Assembly (NCBI RefSeq): GCF_014333615.1 | Contig: NZ_JACSCY010000019.1 | Span: 1-64,000 of the forward strand | Length of the DNA stretch: 64,000 nucleotides | Source: Hymenobacter citatus | GTDB lineage: Bacteria; Bacteroidota; Bacteroidia; Cytophagales; Hymenobacteraceae | Reading direction: 5' to 3' | Program-made: the position numbers and the translations under genes | Part shown: piece after piece, positions 24,431-33,583 of the stretch | How positions within the stretch are numbered: the stretch's first letter is position 1 | How the letters are laid out: every line of letters starts with the position of its first letter | Notes under the pieces: generated by a model | The model's input: the letters and a program-made list of their open reading frames with translations, nothing else | Databases searched by the model: none | Told to the model about the DNA's origin: nothing

Positions 24431-25393
24431 ATGACTCTTCGCTCTCGTCGCCTGTTGCTGGCTTGTTTTGGTTTATGGAGCGGCGCTTTTTTTGGTAGTA
24501 CCGCTACCTACGCCCAGCAGGCGCCAGCCACCGATACTACCACGCAAAAGCCTGCGGCCACCCCGGCCCTGGCCTCGTCTACCACCGGCCAGCCCCAGCT
24601 CCCCCTACCCCAGGCCAGCCCCCACGCCGTGATTGAGCAGACGCTAGGGCTAACAGACGTAACGGTGGACTACCACTCGCCCGCCGTGCGGAGCCGGGCC
24701 GTGTGGGGTGGGCTGGTGCCCTACAACCAGGTGTGGCGAGCAGGGGCCAACGAAAACACGCTGATTACGTTTTCGCGCCCCGTGAAGCTGAACGGCAAGG
24801 ACGTAGCGGCGGGCCAGTACTCCTTATATGTATATCCGCGGGCCGACTCGGAGTGGGACTTTATTCTGAACCGCGTGACCACGCACTGGGGCACCGAAAA
24901 CTACGACCCCAAAGACGACGTGGTGCATATACCCGTGCTGCCCGAAAAAGCAAACTTTCAGGAGACCTTGCTCTATTGGTTTTCGGAGGTGAAGCCCGCC
25001 AGCGGCCGCCTGAACCTTACGTGGGAGCGGCGCACGCTAAGCATGCTCATTGAAACCGACGTGCAAACGCAAGTGCTAGCCGGTATTGCCCAAACGCTTA
25101 CGCAGCATCCCGGCAACTGGCAGTTGCTGGCTCAGGCCGCCGACTATCTGGTACAAAACAATTTACAGCCGGAACTAGCCCTGCGCTATATCAACGAGTC
25201 GCTGCGCCTCAACGACGCCTACCTCAACAACTGGATCAAGGCTCGGTTGCTGGCCTCCCAGCAGGACTACACTACGGCCCTCATCTACACCCGCAAGGCC
25301 CTCAAACTGGGTTCTAAAGATGATGACGATTTCAAAAATCAGCAGGCTACCATGCGCGTCGCCCTCACAGAGTGGCAGGCCAAGGCTTTCTAA
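24431..25393 (+). CDS. DUF2911 protein with C-terminal TPR-like helices
   Basis: 320 residues with a signal peptide (LLLACFGLWSGAFFGSTATYAQ). The DUF2911 domain spans about residues 60-190: VDYHSPAVRSRAVWGGLVPYNQVWRAGANE is its hallmark, followed by a beta sandwich (YSLYVYPRADSEWDFILNR). The last 100 residues are helical hairpins resembling tetratricopeptide repeats (YINESLRLNDAYLNNWIKARLL). The function of DUF2911 is unknown; periplasmic location is inferred. ATG 24431 puts the signal peptide first. The 3' end is followed by a palindrome. Confidence 0.85.
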   Translation: MTLRSRRLLLACFGLWSGAFFGSTATYAQQAPATDTTTQKPAATPALASSTTGQPQLPLPQASPHAVIEQTLGLTDVTVDYHSPAVRSRAVWGGLVPYNQVWRAGANENTLITFSRPVKLNGKDVAAGQYSLYVYPRADSEWDFILNRVTTHWGTENYDPKDDVVHIPVLPEKANFQETLLYWFSEVKPASGRLNLTWERRTLSMLIETDVQTQVLAGIAQTLTQHPGNWQLLAQAADYLVQNNLQPELALRYINESLRLNDAYLNNWIKARLLASQQDYTTALIYTRKALKLGSKDDDDFKNQQATMRVALTEWQAKAF

Positions 25394-25395
25394 AA

Positions 25396-25509
25396 TAGTG
25401 AACTAGTGAGGTGGTGAAATGGTGAGTTTGATGTTCTGATGGCGCATTTTGCACAAGCGGCGCAGCCAGAACATCAAACTCATCATTTCACCACCTCACT
25501 AGTTCACTA
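25396..25509. repeat. Palindrome with GTGAAATG-type arms (class A1)
   Basis: 43-bp arms (25396-25438 and 25467-25509) with one mismatch. The outer part is alternating TAGTGA and GGTGAAATGGTGA units, the inner end GTTTGATGTTCTG. The 28-nt loop is GCGCA-rich. It lies between two convergent genes and may act as a bidirectional terminator. Confidence 0.9.
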
Positions 25510-25513
25510 CTTC

Positions 25514-28048
25514 CTAAAATCGCCCGATCAGGCGCAGGTTTACTACCCGTTGCGAGAGGTAGTTGGCCACGGCATAGGTGCGGCCGTTGATGTCCTGCAC
25601 GTAGCTATAGCCGGCCACGTTGTTGGCTTGCAGCACGTTGAGAATTTCCAGACCCAGCCACAGGCTTTGCAGCTGGCCGGGGTGGCGGGCAGCCTCATTG
25701 CCGGCGCGCACCGTCAGGACTTTGGAGAAGCCCAGGTCTACCCGCTTGTAGGAGCGCACCAGCGTGCTGGTGCCGCGGGCATCGGGGTCGTTGGGGGGGC
25801 TGAAGGGTAGGCCGGTCCCGAAGACCAAATTCACGTAGCCCCGCACCGAAGGGTTATCGGGCAAGTGGTCCTGGAAGAAAATGCCCGCGCTCAGGCGCTG
25901 GTCGCTGGGGCGGCGGATGTAGCCCTTGGCCTCCCTACCCGTCACCTGGCCCTGGCCGTTATAGACGTTCATCGAGTCGCCATCCAGGTTTTCGCGCGTT
26001 GTCAGCACACCCAGGCTGAACCACGATTCGGCCCCGCGCACAAACTCGCCGCTGATGCGCGCATCGATTCCGGCGGCGTAGGCGCGGGCGTTGTTTTTGG
26101 CGAAGTAGCGCAGGCGCAGGTTGTCCACGTCGTAGGGCACCACGTCAGTGAGGTACTTATAATAGACTTCACCCGAAAACCGAAACGGCCGGTCGAACTG
26201 CTGAAAGCGGATTTCGGTGCCGGCAATAGCGTGCAGCGACTTCTGCGCCCGCAGTTCAGGATTGAGCTGAGCCTGAATCAGCAGCGCATCTTGCAGGGTA
26301 GCCTGCGTGCCTACCTGGTTGCGTAGCTCCCGGTAGAACGGCGGTTGCGCATATAGGCCCACGGCCGCCTTGTACGACACATTAGGGTGGCGGCGCGACA
26401 CCTGGGCGTACTGCACCCGCGGACTAACTACCAACTGCTGATTGACCGACCAATAATGCGCCCGCACGCCCAGCGTGAGCGTTTTCAAAGAGTCAATATC
26501 GAAGGTATTCTGCACGTAGCCCTGGGTGCGGTAGCTGTCCAGGTTCAGGTCCGACACCAGGCGGGTGCGGCGGTACTCGGGCACGTAGTCGGCCGAGTCT
26601 ACGAAACTGTATTCGTTGAGCTGATCGTCAATCCGCTCCCTACCCGTCTTCACCCCGAAGCGTACCAGGTGCCGGGCCGCGGGCGTCCATTGGCCGCGGG
26701 CGTCCAGCGTAAACACCTTCGCCAACAGCGTGTTGCGGGAGTGGTCGAAGCGCGAGCCCACGTCGCGCACGCGCACTTCGCGGTTGAAATCGGGGCCGGG
26801 GGCACGGTTGATTTCCGAGAAACGGTAGCTGGCTTCCACGTCGCGGTACTCCAGCTCCCTAGACACAAACGCACCGGCCAGCAGCTCGCCCTGGAGGCGG
26901 TCGGTGAAGCGGTGGCGCAGGTTCAGGCCGCCCTGGTAGGTGTCGTACTGCATCCGCTCGCGGCCATCGTAGAAGATGGTGAGGCGGGTGAGTTGGTTCC
27001 CCGCCGCGTTGAAGGTGCTTTGCCCGCTCTCGGGCGTGAAGCGAAAATCGTTGTGGGCGGCCGTGGCCAGTATCCCCAGCGAGGTGCGGGTTTCGTCGCC
27101 GGCGGGGCCCAGGTTGGCATTCACGTAGAGCTGGCCGTCGTAGAAGGTAGGGTTGTAGCCACCCTGCTGCTGGCGTAGCGACTGCAACACGTAGCGGGCG
27201 TTTTTGTAGCGCACGCCGGCCAGGTAGCTCACGCGCTTGTTGGGCGAAGTCGCCTCCACGTGGGCCGTGCCGCCTACCAGGCTGGCCGAGCCCGAAGCGG
27301 CAAAACGGCGGGGCGTTTTGTACTGCGCGCTCAGCACCGACGACAGTTTATCACCATACTTCGGCTGCCAGCCCCCGGTCGAGAATTCCACCTTCTCCAC
27401 CAAATCCGGGTTGATGAAGCTGAGGCCTTCCTGCTGAGCGGCTGTCACCAGAAACGGCCGGTATATTTCAAAGCCGTTCACGTACACGAGATTTTCCTCG
27501 TAGTTGCCACCCCGCACCGAGTAGGTGCTGGTTAGCTCGTTGTTGGCTACCACGCCGGGTAGGGTGGTCAGAATCTTATTGAAGTCGCCGAAGGTAGAGG
27601 GCAGCTCCTTGACCGCCCGCGGGTCGAGCGGCGTGAGGCTGACTTGTTCACGGGTATCGGCCTGGTCGCGGCGGCCGCGCACAGTCACGTTGCCGATGGC
27701 GCGGGAATCGGCCTGCAAGGTAAGCTGAAGTGGCTGAATCGTAGCGGCCGATAGCGGCACGCGTAAGGCCTGAAAGCCCAGACTGCGCACCACCAATACC
27801 GGCGCAGGCTCCCCGGCCGGAAACGCTACTCGCAGCCGAAAATAGCCCTGCTCGTTGGTGCTGGTGCCGCCGGGTTGGCCTTCCACGCCTACCCCTACCT
27901 GGGGCAACGGCTCACCAGCCGCATCGCGCACGGTGCCACTCACCAGTTGCGAAGCTACTTGCTGGGCCACGGCGGCAGGCATTCCCACCAGCAACAACGC
28001 CGTTACAATTCCCCAAAAAAGACAGCCAGAACGGTCCGCGTGCGTCAT
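25514..28048 (-). CDS. TonB-dependent receptor with CarboxypepD_reg domain
   Basis: 844 residues. A signal peptide (LFWGIVTALLLVGMPAAVAQQ) is followed by a CarboxypepD_reg domain (VSGTVRDAAGEPLPQVGVGVEGQPG, residues 37-115). The plug domain contains the RGGNYEENLVYVNGFEIYRPF segment. A beta barrel follows to the C-terminal aromatic end (LRLIGRF). Such proteins bring ligands across the outer membrane with TonB energy, which the ExbB/ExbD/TonB set at 37-39 kb could supply. The ligand is unknown. ATG 28048 is preferred over 28093. Confidence 0.93.
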   Translation of the reverse strand: MTHADRSGCLFWGIVTALLLVGMPAAVAQQVASQLVSGTVRDAAGEPLPQVGVGVEGQPGGTSTNEQGYFRLRVAFPAGEPAPVLVVRSLGFQALRVPLSAATIQPLQLTLQADSRAIGNVTVRGRRDQADTREQVSLTPLDPRAVKELPSTFGDFNKILTTLPGVVANNELTSTYSVRGGNYEENLVYVNGFEIYRPFLVTAAQQEGLSFINPDLVEKVEFSTGGWQPKYGDKLSSVLSAQYKTPRRFAASGSASLVGGTAHVEATSPNKRVSYLAGVRYKNARYVLQSLRQQQGGYNPTFYDGQLYVNANLGPAGDETRTSLGILATAAHNDFRFTPESGQSTFNAAGNQLTRLTIFYDGRERMQYDTYQGGLNLRHRFTDRLQGELLAGAFVSRELEYRDVEASYRFSEINRAPGPDFNREVRVRDVGSRFDHSRNTLLAKVFTLDARGQWTPAARHLVRFGVKTGRERIDDQLNEYSFVDSADYVPEYRRTRLVSDLNLDSYRTQGYVQNTFDIDSLKTLTLGVRAHYWSVNQQLVVSPRVQYAQVSRRHPNVSYKAAVGLYAQPPFYRELRNQVGTQATLQDALLIQAQLNPELRAQKSLHAIAGTEIRFQQFDRPFRFSGEVYYKYLTDVVPYDVDNLRLRYFAKNNARAYAAGIDARISGEFVRGAESWFSLGVLTTRENLDGDSMNVYNGQGQVTGREAKGYIRRPSDQRLSAGIFFQDHLPDNPSVRGYVNLVFGTGLPFSPPNDPDARGTSTLVRSYKRVDLGFSKVLTVRAGNEAARHPGQLQSLWLGLEILNVLQANNVAGYSYVQDINGRTYAVANYLSQRVVNLRLIGRF

Positions 28049-28190
28049 AGAGTATTTATCGGATGTGCTGATCGGTAAATATGCTGATAACACGACGCAA
28101 CCCCACTAGCTCGCTGACAACCATCCTGCCAACACCTATTATTATATAACCTCATCCACTTACTTAGCAGCACATCAACTCATCAGCATA

Positions 28191-28874
28191 TCAATACGCT
28201 ACCTCATCTACCTGTTGGCGCAGCCGGGCCAACGTGCCCACTGGGTCGCCACCACTGAATACAAAGCTACCGGCCACCAGCACGTCGGCGCCGGCTTGCA
28301 CCAAAGCGGCGGCATTGTCGCTGCTCACGCCACCGTCGATTTCAATGAGGGCCGACGAGCCGCAGTCGATTAGCAACTCTTTCAGGGCAGCTACTTTGCG
28401 CAGGGTGTTGGGGATAAACGTTTGGCCACCAAAGCCGGGATTCACGGACATCACCAGCACCATATCCAGGTCAGCGGCAATGTCTTCAAGCAGGCTTACG
28501 GGGGTAGCCGGGTTCAGGGCCACGCAGGCTTTGCAGCCCAGCTTCTTGATTTGCTGCACCACCCGGTGCAAGTGCGGGCAGGCTTCGTAGTGCACCGTGA
28601 TACTGGCGGCACCCGCGTCGCGGATGGCCTGTAGGTAGTCCTGCGGGCTTTCGATCATCAGGTGCACGTCGAGGGGTTGCTTGGCGTAGCGGGCAATGGC
28701 CTCCAGCACGGGCACGCCGAAGGAAATGTTGGGCACGAAGCGGCCGTCCATCACGTCGCAATGCAGCCAGTCGGCGGCGCTGTCGGCCAAGCGCTCCACT
28801 TCGGCTTGCAGGTTGGCAAAGTCACTGGCCAGCAACGAAGGCGCCAGCTGAGGTTTCGGACGAGTAGCATTCAT
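28191..28874 (-). CDS. rpe: Ribulose-phosphate 3-epimerase
   Basis: 227 residues, TIM barrel. APSLLASDFANLQAEV is the standard start. The metal-binding HCDVMDGRFVPN and the second signature VLVMSVNPGFGGQTF are intact. EIDGGVSSDNAAALVQAGAD is the phosphate site. It interconverts ribulose-5-phosphate and xylulose-5-phosphate in the pentose phosphate pathway. ATG 28874 matches the family start. Its upstream gap is filled by palindrome A2. Confidence 0.98.
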   Translation of the reverse strand: MNATRPKPQLAPSLLASDFANLQAEVERLADSAADWLHCDVMDGRFVPNISFGVPVLEAIARYAKQPLDVHLMIESPQDYLQAIRDAGAASITVHYEACPHLHRVVQQIKKLGCKACVALNPATPVSLLEDIAADLDMVLVMSVNPGFGGQTFIPNTLRKVAALKELLIDCGSSALIEIDGGVSSDNAAALVQAGADVLVAGSFVFSGGDPVGTLARLRQQVDEVAY

Positions 28875-28893
28875 AGGGCGAAGATAGTGAGTG

Positions 28894-29012
28894 GTGAGAT
28901 AGTGAAATGGTGAGATGGTGAGTTTGATGTTCTGACGGCGCCACTTGCGCGAACTGCGCCGGTAGTGCAATCAGAACATCAAACTCACCATCTCACCATT
29001 TCACTATCTCAC
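28894..29012. repeat. Palindrome with GTGAAATG-type arms (class A2)
   Basis: Perfect 42-bp arms (28894-28935 and 28971-29012), inner ends GTTTGATGTTCTGA, with a GCGC-rich 35-nt loop. The right arm adjoins the TAG stop of the zinc-ribbon gene, which lies in its extension CACTATTTC. Confidence 0.93.
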
Positions 29013-29326
29013 TATTTCTTCCAGGCTTGCCAGTCGATTTCACCGTTTTCGCGCTTGCGCAGGAAGTAGGTTTGGTCGTCTTTCTGAGTTTTGCCGAACG
29101 TTACGTCACCGCGGCAATCGAGGCATTTTACGCTGGTATACTTGAACTTGTCTTGGGCCACGCGGGAGGTAAGGTCCAGGTTGTCGGAGCCGCACAGGCC
29201 GCAGGCGGGCACGTCGGGGAAGCTGAGCCGGTCGTATTCGGCCACTACTTCGTGGAAGTTGGGGCCTTGTACCGTGAAGTGAAACTGTCGCCGACCAATG
29301 CGCTTGGTCACCATTAACTGTAACAT
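29012..29326 (-). CDS. Small zinc-ribbon protein
   Basis: 104 residues, no signal peptide. Two CxxC pairs, CGLCGSDNLDL and VKCLDCRGDV (about residues 42-80), form a zinc ribbon. The sequence ends with basic, phage-protein-like stretches (FGKTQKDDQTYFLRKR). A nucleic-acid-binding role is plausible but not shown. The stop codon TAG is formed inside the flanking palindrome repeat. A second ATG four codons in could be the start. Confidence 0.7.
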   Translation of the reverse strand: MLQLMVTKRIGRRQFHFTVQGPNFHEVVAEYDRLSFPDVPACGLCGSDNLDLTSRVAQDKFKYTSVKCLDCRGDVTFGKTQKDDQTYFLRKRENGEIDWQAWKK

Positions 29327-29390
29327 CTGAGAAAAGTAAGGAATTGAAAAAACAAGAAGAAGCCAGCCGTGAACCGGGCCAGCAGCTGCG

Positions 29391-31073
29391 CTACAACCGA
29401 ATCAGACGCAACGTGTAGGGCGCCGCACCGCGCCTACCCAATCGGCAGCTATATACGCCCGGCTGCAATGAGGCCGTGGGCAACTGCACGCTGGCGGCGT
29501 TGGATGCTGGTAGCACCAGAGTTGCTACCAGGCTGCCCCGCACATCGTAGAGGCGCACTTCAAGCGGCTGAGTGCGCAGCTCGGCGGGGAGTTGCAGGGT
29601 GCACGCAGCCGCGCCGGGCGGCACGGGATTCGGATACAACTGTACCAAGCGCCCTACCCCCACGGTGGGCGCCGTGGGTAGGGGGATGCCTGCCACCGCT
29701 TGCTGCGCCCGCCCGAAGTTGGGGATACCGTAGCCCAATAGGTTATCTGGTGTGGTGGCTTGCGAGGCTGAACGTTGCAGGTAGTCAATCACCTGCTGGG
29801 CTGTGAGCGTGGGGTGCGCCTGCCAGAAGCCGGCCGCCAGCCCTGCCGTGATGGGACTGGAAAAGGAGGTGCCATTGCCGCGCCCTATCGCTCCACTGGG
29901 ATACACAAAGGCCGCCTGTTGGCCCATGGCGCTCACGTTGGGCTTCAGGCGGTTATCGGCCGTAGGACCAATGGAGCTGAACCGGGCACGCAGGCCCAGC
30001 GAGTCTACGGCGCCTACCGTCAGGATGGAATCAGCGTCGGCGGGGGCCGTGAGGTAGCGCCAGCGGTTATTGCCCTCGTTGCCGGCGCTGCTGACTACCA
30101 GCATCCCTACCCGCGCCGCCACCGTGGCTGCCCGCGTGCTAAGCGCGGTGCGGCCGTCTAACTCGGCATAGGTATAGTCGACGGAGGGCGCATCAAAGGT
30201 GTTGTAGCCCAGCGATGAGTTGATGATATCGATGCCCAGCGAATCGGCCCGTTCGGCAGCAATCAGCCAATTAACTTCCTCAAGTGGGTGCTCCGAGGCG
30301 ACATCCTCCGTCACAAACAGATGGTAGGTTGCCTGTGGAGCCGTACCGACAAATACGCCGGGTTGGTTGCCGGCCATCGTGGAGAGTACCAACGTACCGT
30401 GGTCATCGTACTGATATATATTCTGGTCGCGCCCTACGAAGTTGTACACGCTGGCCAAGCGGTTCTGCTGGTACAGCGAGGCGAAAACCAACCCAGTATT
30501 CACTCCCGGAAAGCCACCATCGAACACGGCAATCTGCATGCCTTCGCCCCGAAAACCAGCGTCGTGCATCACGTCGGCCCCAATCTGGCGGGTTTGGGCG
30601 TAGGCTTTGCCGTAGTCGGCGCGGGTGCCAGCGGGGCGGGCAGGGGTAAGCGCGGGGGCTGCCACGGAAGGCGATGAAGCAGCCGCCGGCCGGTTGAGCG
30701 TGCGCGCACTGCGCACGCACGGCAAGGCCTGCACCAGAGCCAGCGCGGCGGAATCACACTCTACTACCACGGCATTAAACCACCGTGAGGTGTACCACAC
30801 CTTGGTGCCGGCCACGGCCTGCACCTGCGCCACGTAGGCGGGGTCTACGGGCAGGTCGCGGGGCAGCAGGGCAATGTTTTGGCGGGTACGACGGGCCAGG
30901 GCGCGGGCCGTCAGAAACCGTTGGGGCGCCGTGAGGCTATAGGGCGTGTTGGCTTTGTCGCGCAGGTAGATCAGGTGCTTGCGCACGGTAGGTATCACTG
31001 GGGGCCGTAGCGCAGCCATCACTCGGTTTGCGAATGGCCACCAGACCATTACTAATAGTATGAGAATCCGCAT
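29391..31073 (-). CDS. S8 subtilisin-like serine protease with T9SS sorting domain
   Basis: 560 residues. A hydrophobic N-terminus suggests export. The catalytic Asp is in IAVFDGGFPG, His in YDDHGTLVLSTMAG and Ser in GTSFSSPITAGLAAG. The oxyanion Asn is in SSAGNEGN. The last 80 residues are a type A T9SS sorting domain (LVQLYPNPVPPG ... VRLYDVRGSLVATLVL ... LQPGVYSCRL). So the enzyme is secreted by the type IX system and probably attached to the cell surface or released. The Asp box lacks the usual DTG, having DGG. Confidence 0.92.
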   Translation of the reverse strand: MRILILLVMVWWPFANRVMAALRPPVIPTVRKHLIYLRDKANTPYSLTAPQRFLTARALARRTRQNIALLPRDLPVDPAYVAQVQAVAGTKVWYTSRWFNAVVVECDSAALALVQALPCVRSARTLNRPAAASSPSVAAPALTPARPAGTRADYGKAYAQTRQIGADVMHDAGFRGEGMQIAVFDGGFPGVNTGLVFASLYQQNRLASVYNFVGRDQNIYQYDDHGTLVLSTMAGNQPGVFVGTAPQATYHLFVTEDVASEHPLEEVNWLIAAERADSLGIDIINSSLGYNTFDAPSVDYTYAELDGRTALSTRAATVAARVGMLVVSSAGNEGNNRWRYLTAPADADSILTVGAVDSLGLRARFSSIGPTADNRLKPNVSAMGQQAAFVYPSGAIGRGNGTSFSSPITAGLAAGFWQAHPTLTAQQVIDYLQRSASQATTPDNLLGYGIPNFGRAQQAVAGIPLPTAPTVGVGRLVQLYPNPVPPGAAACTLQLPAELRTQPLEVRLYDVRGSLVATLVLPASNAASVQLPTASLQPGVYSCRLGRRGAAPYTLRLIRL

Positions 31074-31169
31074 AAAAATGGCGCTGCTTACCTGCCTCCA
31101 AGATACGAATTTTCATAGCTTATGCCTATATTCAAAACGATTTTGTTGGATAAACACGATGCTTGATGC

Positions 31170-31198
31170 ATAAAAAAAGGCCCGCATTGCGCGAGCCT
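31170..31198 (-). terminator. Intrinsic terminator of the 31239 lipoprotein gene
   Basis: AAAAGGCTCGCG and GCGGGCCTTTTTTT pair on the minus strand with one or two mismatches and are followed by T residues, 40 bp after the lipoprotein stop. Confidence 0.7.
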
Positions 31199-31238
31199 TT
31201 TCTCATTTTTTTAGCAAAACAAGTAGTTATTCTATGTC

Positions 31239-31982
31239 CTATAGGTTGCCGGATTCCAGCAGCGTTTCGCGGCGCACCTGCCCACGGTACACATTATTTT
31301 TGGTGGGCACACAGTTGCCGGTGCCGCAGTACACGAACCGCCGACGTACGCGCGCCACCGGACCCACGCCCTGGGCATATACCTGCCGGTACTTGGCCAC
31401 GTTATACAGGCCATCGTCGAGGGTGGTGCCGGTGGCGGTGTTTAGCTCGGTGTCAGTGGTGGTCACGGTGCGCTCGTAGGTGCGGCCGTTTGCAGTGTAG
31501 GCCTCGCCTACCTGCTGATACTCCCGGTTCTGGGCCGTTACGGTATCGAGGGAGTTGTAGGCGTCGCGGTTCCAACTGTAGCCGGTGCGGGTAGGAAACA
31601 CCAGCTCCACGGTACGGCGGTTGTTGCGAATCTGCTGTAAGGTGCGGTCGGTGGGTAGCAGCACCAGGGTGCTGTCGTCCTGCCAGGCGTCGGTGGCGGT
31701 GGCGCGGCGCGAGCGGATCACGTTGTAGGCCGTCTGCCCGCTGGCATCGGTAAAGCTGCCCGCCACCCGCTCCCGAAACTGAAACTGCTGCACCGTCAGC
31801 ACGTTGTCGCGCCAGAGGCTGTCGGTCACGGCGTAGGTGCGGTAGGTGCCTACCCTCACGGGGTAATAATCGTTTTCGGGTGCGGGCGTTTCCTCGTTGT
31901 TTTCGGTGCAGGCCACAGCAGCCAGCGCCAGCAAGCTAACGACGAAAACCCGGCTCAATAATCGTGGATAGTGATGCGTCAT
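31239..31982 (-). CDS. Lipoprotein of unknown function
   Basis: 247 residues. The signal peptide ends in the lipobox ALAAVACTENN, so the mature protein is lipid-anchored. The rest is beta-rich, with repeated Thr/Arg/Tyr strands (YYPVRVGTYRTYAVTDSLW), resembling DUF-type outer-membrane or periplasmic lipoproteins of Cytophagales. Three Cys occur late (CGTGNC). No enzyme motif is visible. ATG 31982 (MTHHYPRLL) gives a proper signal peptide. It has its own terminator downstream. Confidence 0.65.
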   Translation of the reverse strand: MTHHYPRLLSRVFVVSLLALAAVACTENNEETPAPENDYYPVRVGTYRTYAVTDSLWRDNVLTVQQFQFRERVAGSFTDASGQTAYNVIRSRRATATDAWQDDSTLVLLPTDRTLQQIRNNRRTVELVFPTRTGYSWNRDAYNSLDTVTAQNREYQQVGEAYTANGRTYERTVTTTDTELNTATGTTLDDGLYNVAKYRQVYAQGVGPVARVRRRFVYCGTGNCVPTKNNVYRGQVRRETLLESGNL

Positions 31983-32004
31983 ATAGTTGTTCGTCTTAGC
32001 TGTC

Positions 32005-32163
32005 AGTTGTATAGTAGGTGTTGTTTGACAGACCGTCATTTCGAACGCAGTGAGAAATCTTGCGTGCAACAGCAATCCAATCGTCAGGAAATTACCGGGA
32101 GCATGCGAGATTTCTCACTGCGTTCGAAATGACGATCTATCAAATAACACCTACTATACAACT
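32005..32163. repeat. Double palindrome, GTCATTTCGAACGCAGTGAGAAATCT class (C5)
   Basis: An inner perfect 27-bp pair (32034-32060 with 32108-32134) is nested in an outer perfect 18-bp pair (32005-32022 with 32146-32163, AGTTGTATAGTAGGTGTT and complement). The outer arm reaches the stop codon of mnmA. The two sets of arms are unrelated to each other. Confidence 0.9.
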
Positions 32164-33305
32164 TATACAGCAGCCAATTCAGCTGGTAACGGCAATTCGC
32201 CAATAACGTGCCGTTCTATCCAGCCGCCGCCTAGCACGTCCTGGCCGTCGTAGAACACGGCGGCCTGGCCGGGCGTGATGGCGTGCACGGGCTCTTCGAA
32301 GTACACGCGGATTTTGTCGCCTACCTGCTCCAGAAAGGCCGGGGCGCCGTCGTGGTTGTAGCGCACTTTGGTGGTGCTGGGAACCAGGCCGCGGCCTTCC
32401 AGAGAGGACCATTTGCCCATGTTCAGCTTGCCCACCACAGTGGCCGTGCTGGCCAGGTCGTCGTAGTTGCCGAGCACTACCTGGTTGGTTTCGGGGTGAA
32501 TGGCCGTGACGTAGGCTGGGAAGCCCAGGGCCACGCCCAGCCCTTTGCGCTGGCCAATGGTGTAGAAGGGGTAGCCCGCGTGCGTACCCACCACCGTACC
32601 ATCGCGCAGTACGAACTGCCCGCCGGCCACGCGCTCCTCCAGGCCCGGCACGCGGCGGCGCAGGAAGCCGCGGTAGTCGTTGTCGGGGATGAAGCAGATT
32701 TCGTAGCTCTCGGGCTTGTTTACCAGCTCCGTAAAGCCGCGGCGACGCGCCTCGTCGTAAATCTCGGTTTTGCGCATGGCGCCCAACGGAAACAACGTGC
32801 GCGACAGGCTTTCCTGCGATACGCCCCACAGAGCGTACGACTGGTCCTTGTTCTCATCCACGCCTTTGCTGACTACGTAGCGGCCGTTTTCGTGGCGCAC
32901 CTGGGCGTAGTGGCCGGTGGCGATGAACTCGCAGCCGAGCTGGTCGGCGCGGCGCAGCAGGGCATCCCACTTAATGTGGGTGTTGCAGAGCACGCAGGGG
33001 TTGGGCGTGCGGCCGGCCAAGTACTCGTCGGTGAAGTTGCTGATGACGAAATCCCCGAACTCGTCGCGGATGTCGATAATGTAGTGCGGGAAACCCAGCT
33101 CCACGGCAATCTGCCGGGCGTCGTTGATGCTGTCGAGGGAGCAGCAGCCGGTTTCTTTTTTGGAGCCGCCCGCCGAGGCGTAGTCCCAGGTTTTCATGGT
33201 CATACCGACCACCTCGTAGCCTTGCTCGTGCAGCAATACCGCTGCCACCGAGCTGTCGATGCCGCCGCTCATCGCGACCAGCACCCGTCCTTTCGTCGTG
33301 TTCAT
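32163..33305 (-). CDS. mnmA: tRNA-specific 2-thiouridylase
   Basis: 380 residues, full length. The PP-loop ATPase motif VAMSGGIDSSVAAVLL is at the start. The catalytic Cys pair is in TPNPCVLCN (about residue 105) and YEICFIPDND (about 206). ATGHYAQV is a further signature. The enzyme 2-thiolates U34 of Glu, Gln and Lys tRNAs, with sulfur from a relay. It is divergent from the TrpF-like gene, with a TATCTTTG promoter box upstream. Confidence 0.98.
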   Translation of the reverse strand: MNTTKGRVLVAMSGGIDSSVAAVLLHEQGYEVVGMTMKTWDYASAGGSKKETGCCSLDSINDARQIAVELGFPHYIIDIRDEFGDFVISNFTDEYLAGRTPNPCVLCNTHIKWDALLRRADQLGCEFIATGHYAQVRHENGRYVVSKGVDENKDQSYALWGVSQESLSRTLFPLGAMRKTEIYDEARRRGFTELVNKPESYEICFIPDNDYRGFLRRRVPGLEERVAGGQFVLRDGTVVGTHAGYPFYTIGQRKGLGVALGFPAYVTAIHPETNQVVLGNYDDLASTATVVGKLNMGKWSSLEGRGLVPSTTKVRYNHDGAPAFLEQVGDKIRVYFEEPVHAITPGQAAVFYDGQDVLGGGWIERHVIGELPLPAELAAV

Positions 33306-33351
33306 GGAGAGTAGAAAAACGCCCGGGAGTCCAAAGTTCCCGGCCGCGCCG

Positions 33352-33359
33352 CAAAGATA
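33352..33359 (-). promoter_or_regulatory. Bacteroidota -7 promoter box TATCTTTG for mnmA
   Basis: Exact TAnnTTTG match 46 bp upstream of the mnmA start on the minus strand. Confidence 0.5.
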
Positions 33360-33392
33360 CGGAATTGGGTTTTGGCGTGTCTTTAATCTGAA

Positions 33393-33435
33393 TCACGGAT
33401 TCGCTCGGATTAAGCGAATTTCACGGATTTTGTGA
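33393..33435. repeat. Short TTCACGGATT-type repeat (class D2)
   Basis: AATCACGGATT and TTTCACGGATTTTGTG recur around GGATTAAGCG. The unit is the same GGATT motif that forms the long palindrome at 56486-56637. This copy is short and imperfect. Confidence 0.55.
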
Positions 33436-33477
33436 ACGGGTCCCTCTGATTCCTCGCTCCGCTCGGACTGACAACTG

Positions 33478-33485
33478 TACTTTTG
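33478..33485 (+). promoter_or_regulatory. Bacteroidota -7 promoter box TACTTTTG for the TrpF-like gene
   Basis: Exact TAnnTTTG match 98 bp upstream of ATG 33584. A second, weaker CTTTG follows at 33491. Confidence 0.45.
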
Positions 33486-33542
33486 CCAATCTTTGCACTT
33501 TCAACTGACCGGTGCTTGCGGATCAGGCGTCTGCTTAAAAAT

Positions 33543-33577
33543 CTAAGACCCCAAGACCCCAAGACCCCAAGACTCTA
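33543..33577. repeat. GGGTCTTG tandem array (class B2)
   Basis: AAGACCCC repeated about three times, ending 6 bp before the ATG at 33584. It is the complement strand of the unit in B1. No matching opposite arm is visible here, so it is a single arm. Confidence 0.8.
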
Positions 33578-33583
33578 CCTTAC

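Noticed and set aside
32283..33314. 343-codon plus-strand frame opposite mnmA
   Set aside because: Antisense shadow of a full-length, well conserved mnmA.
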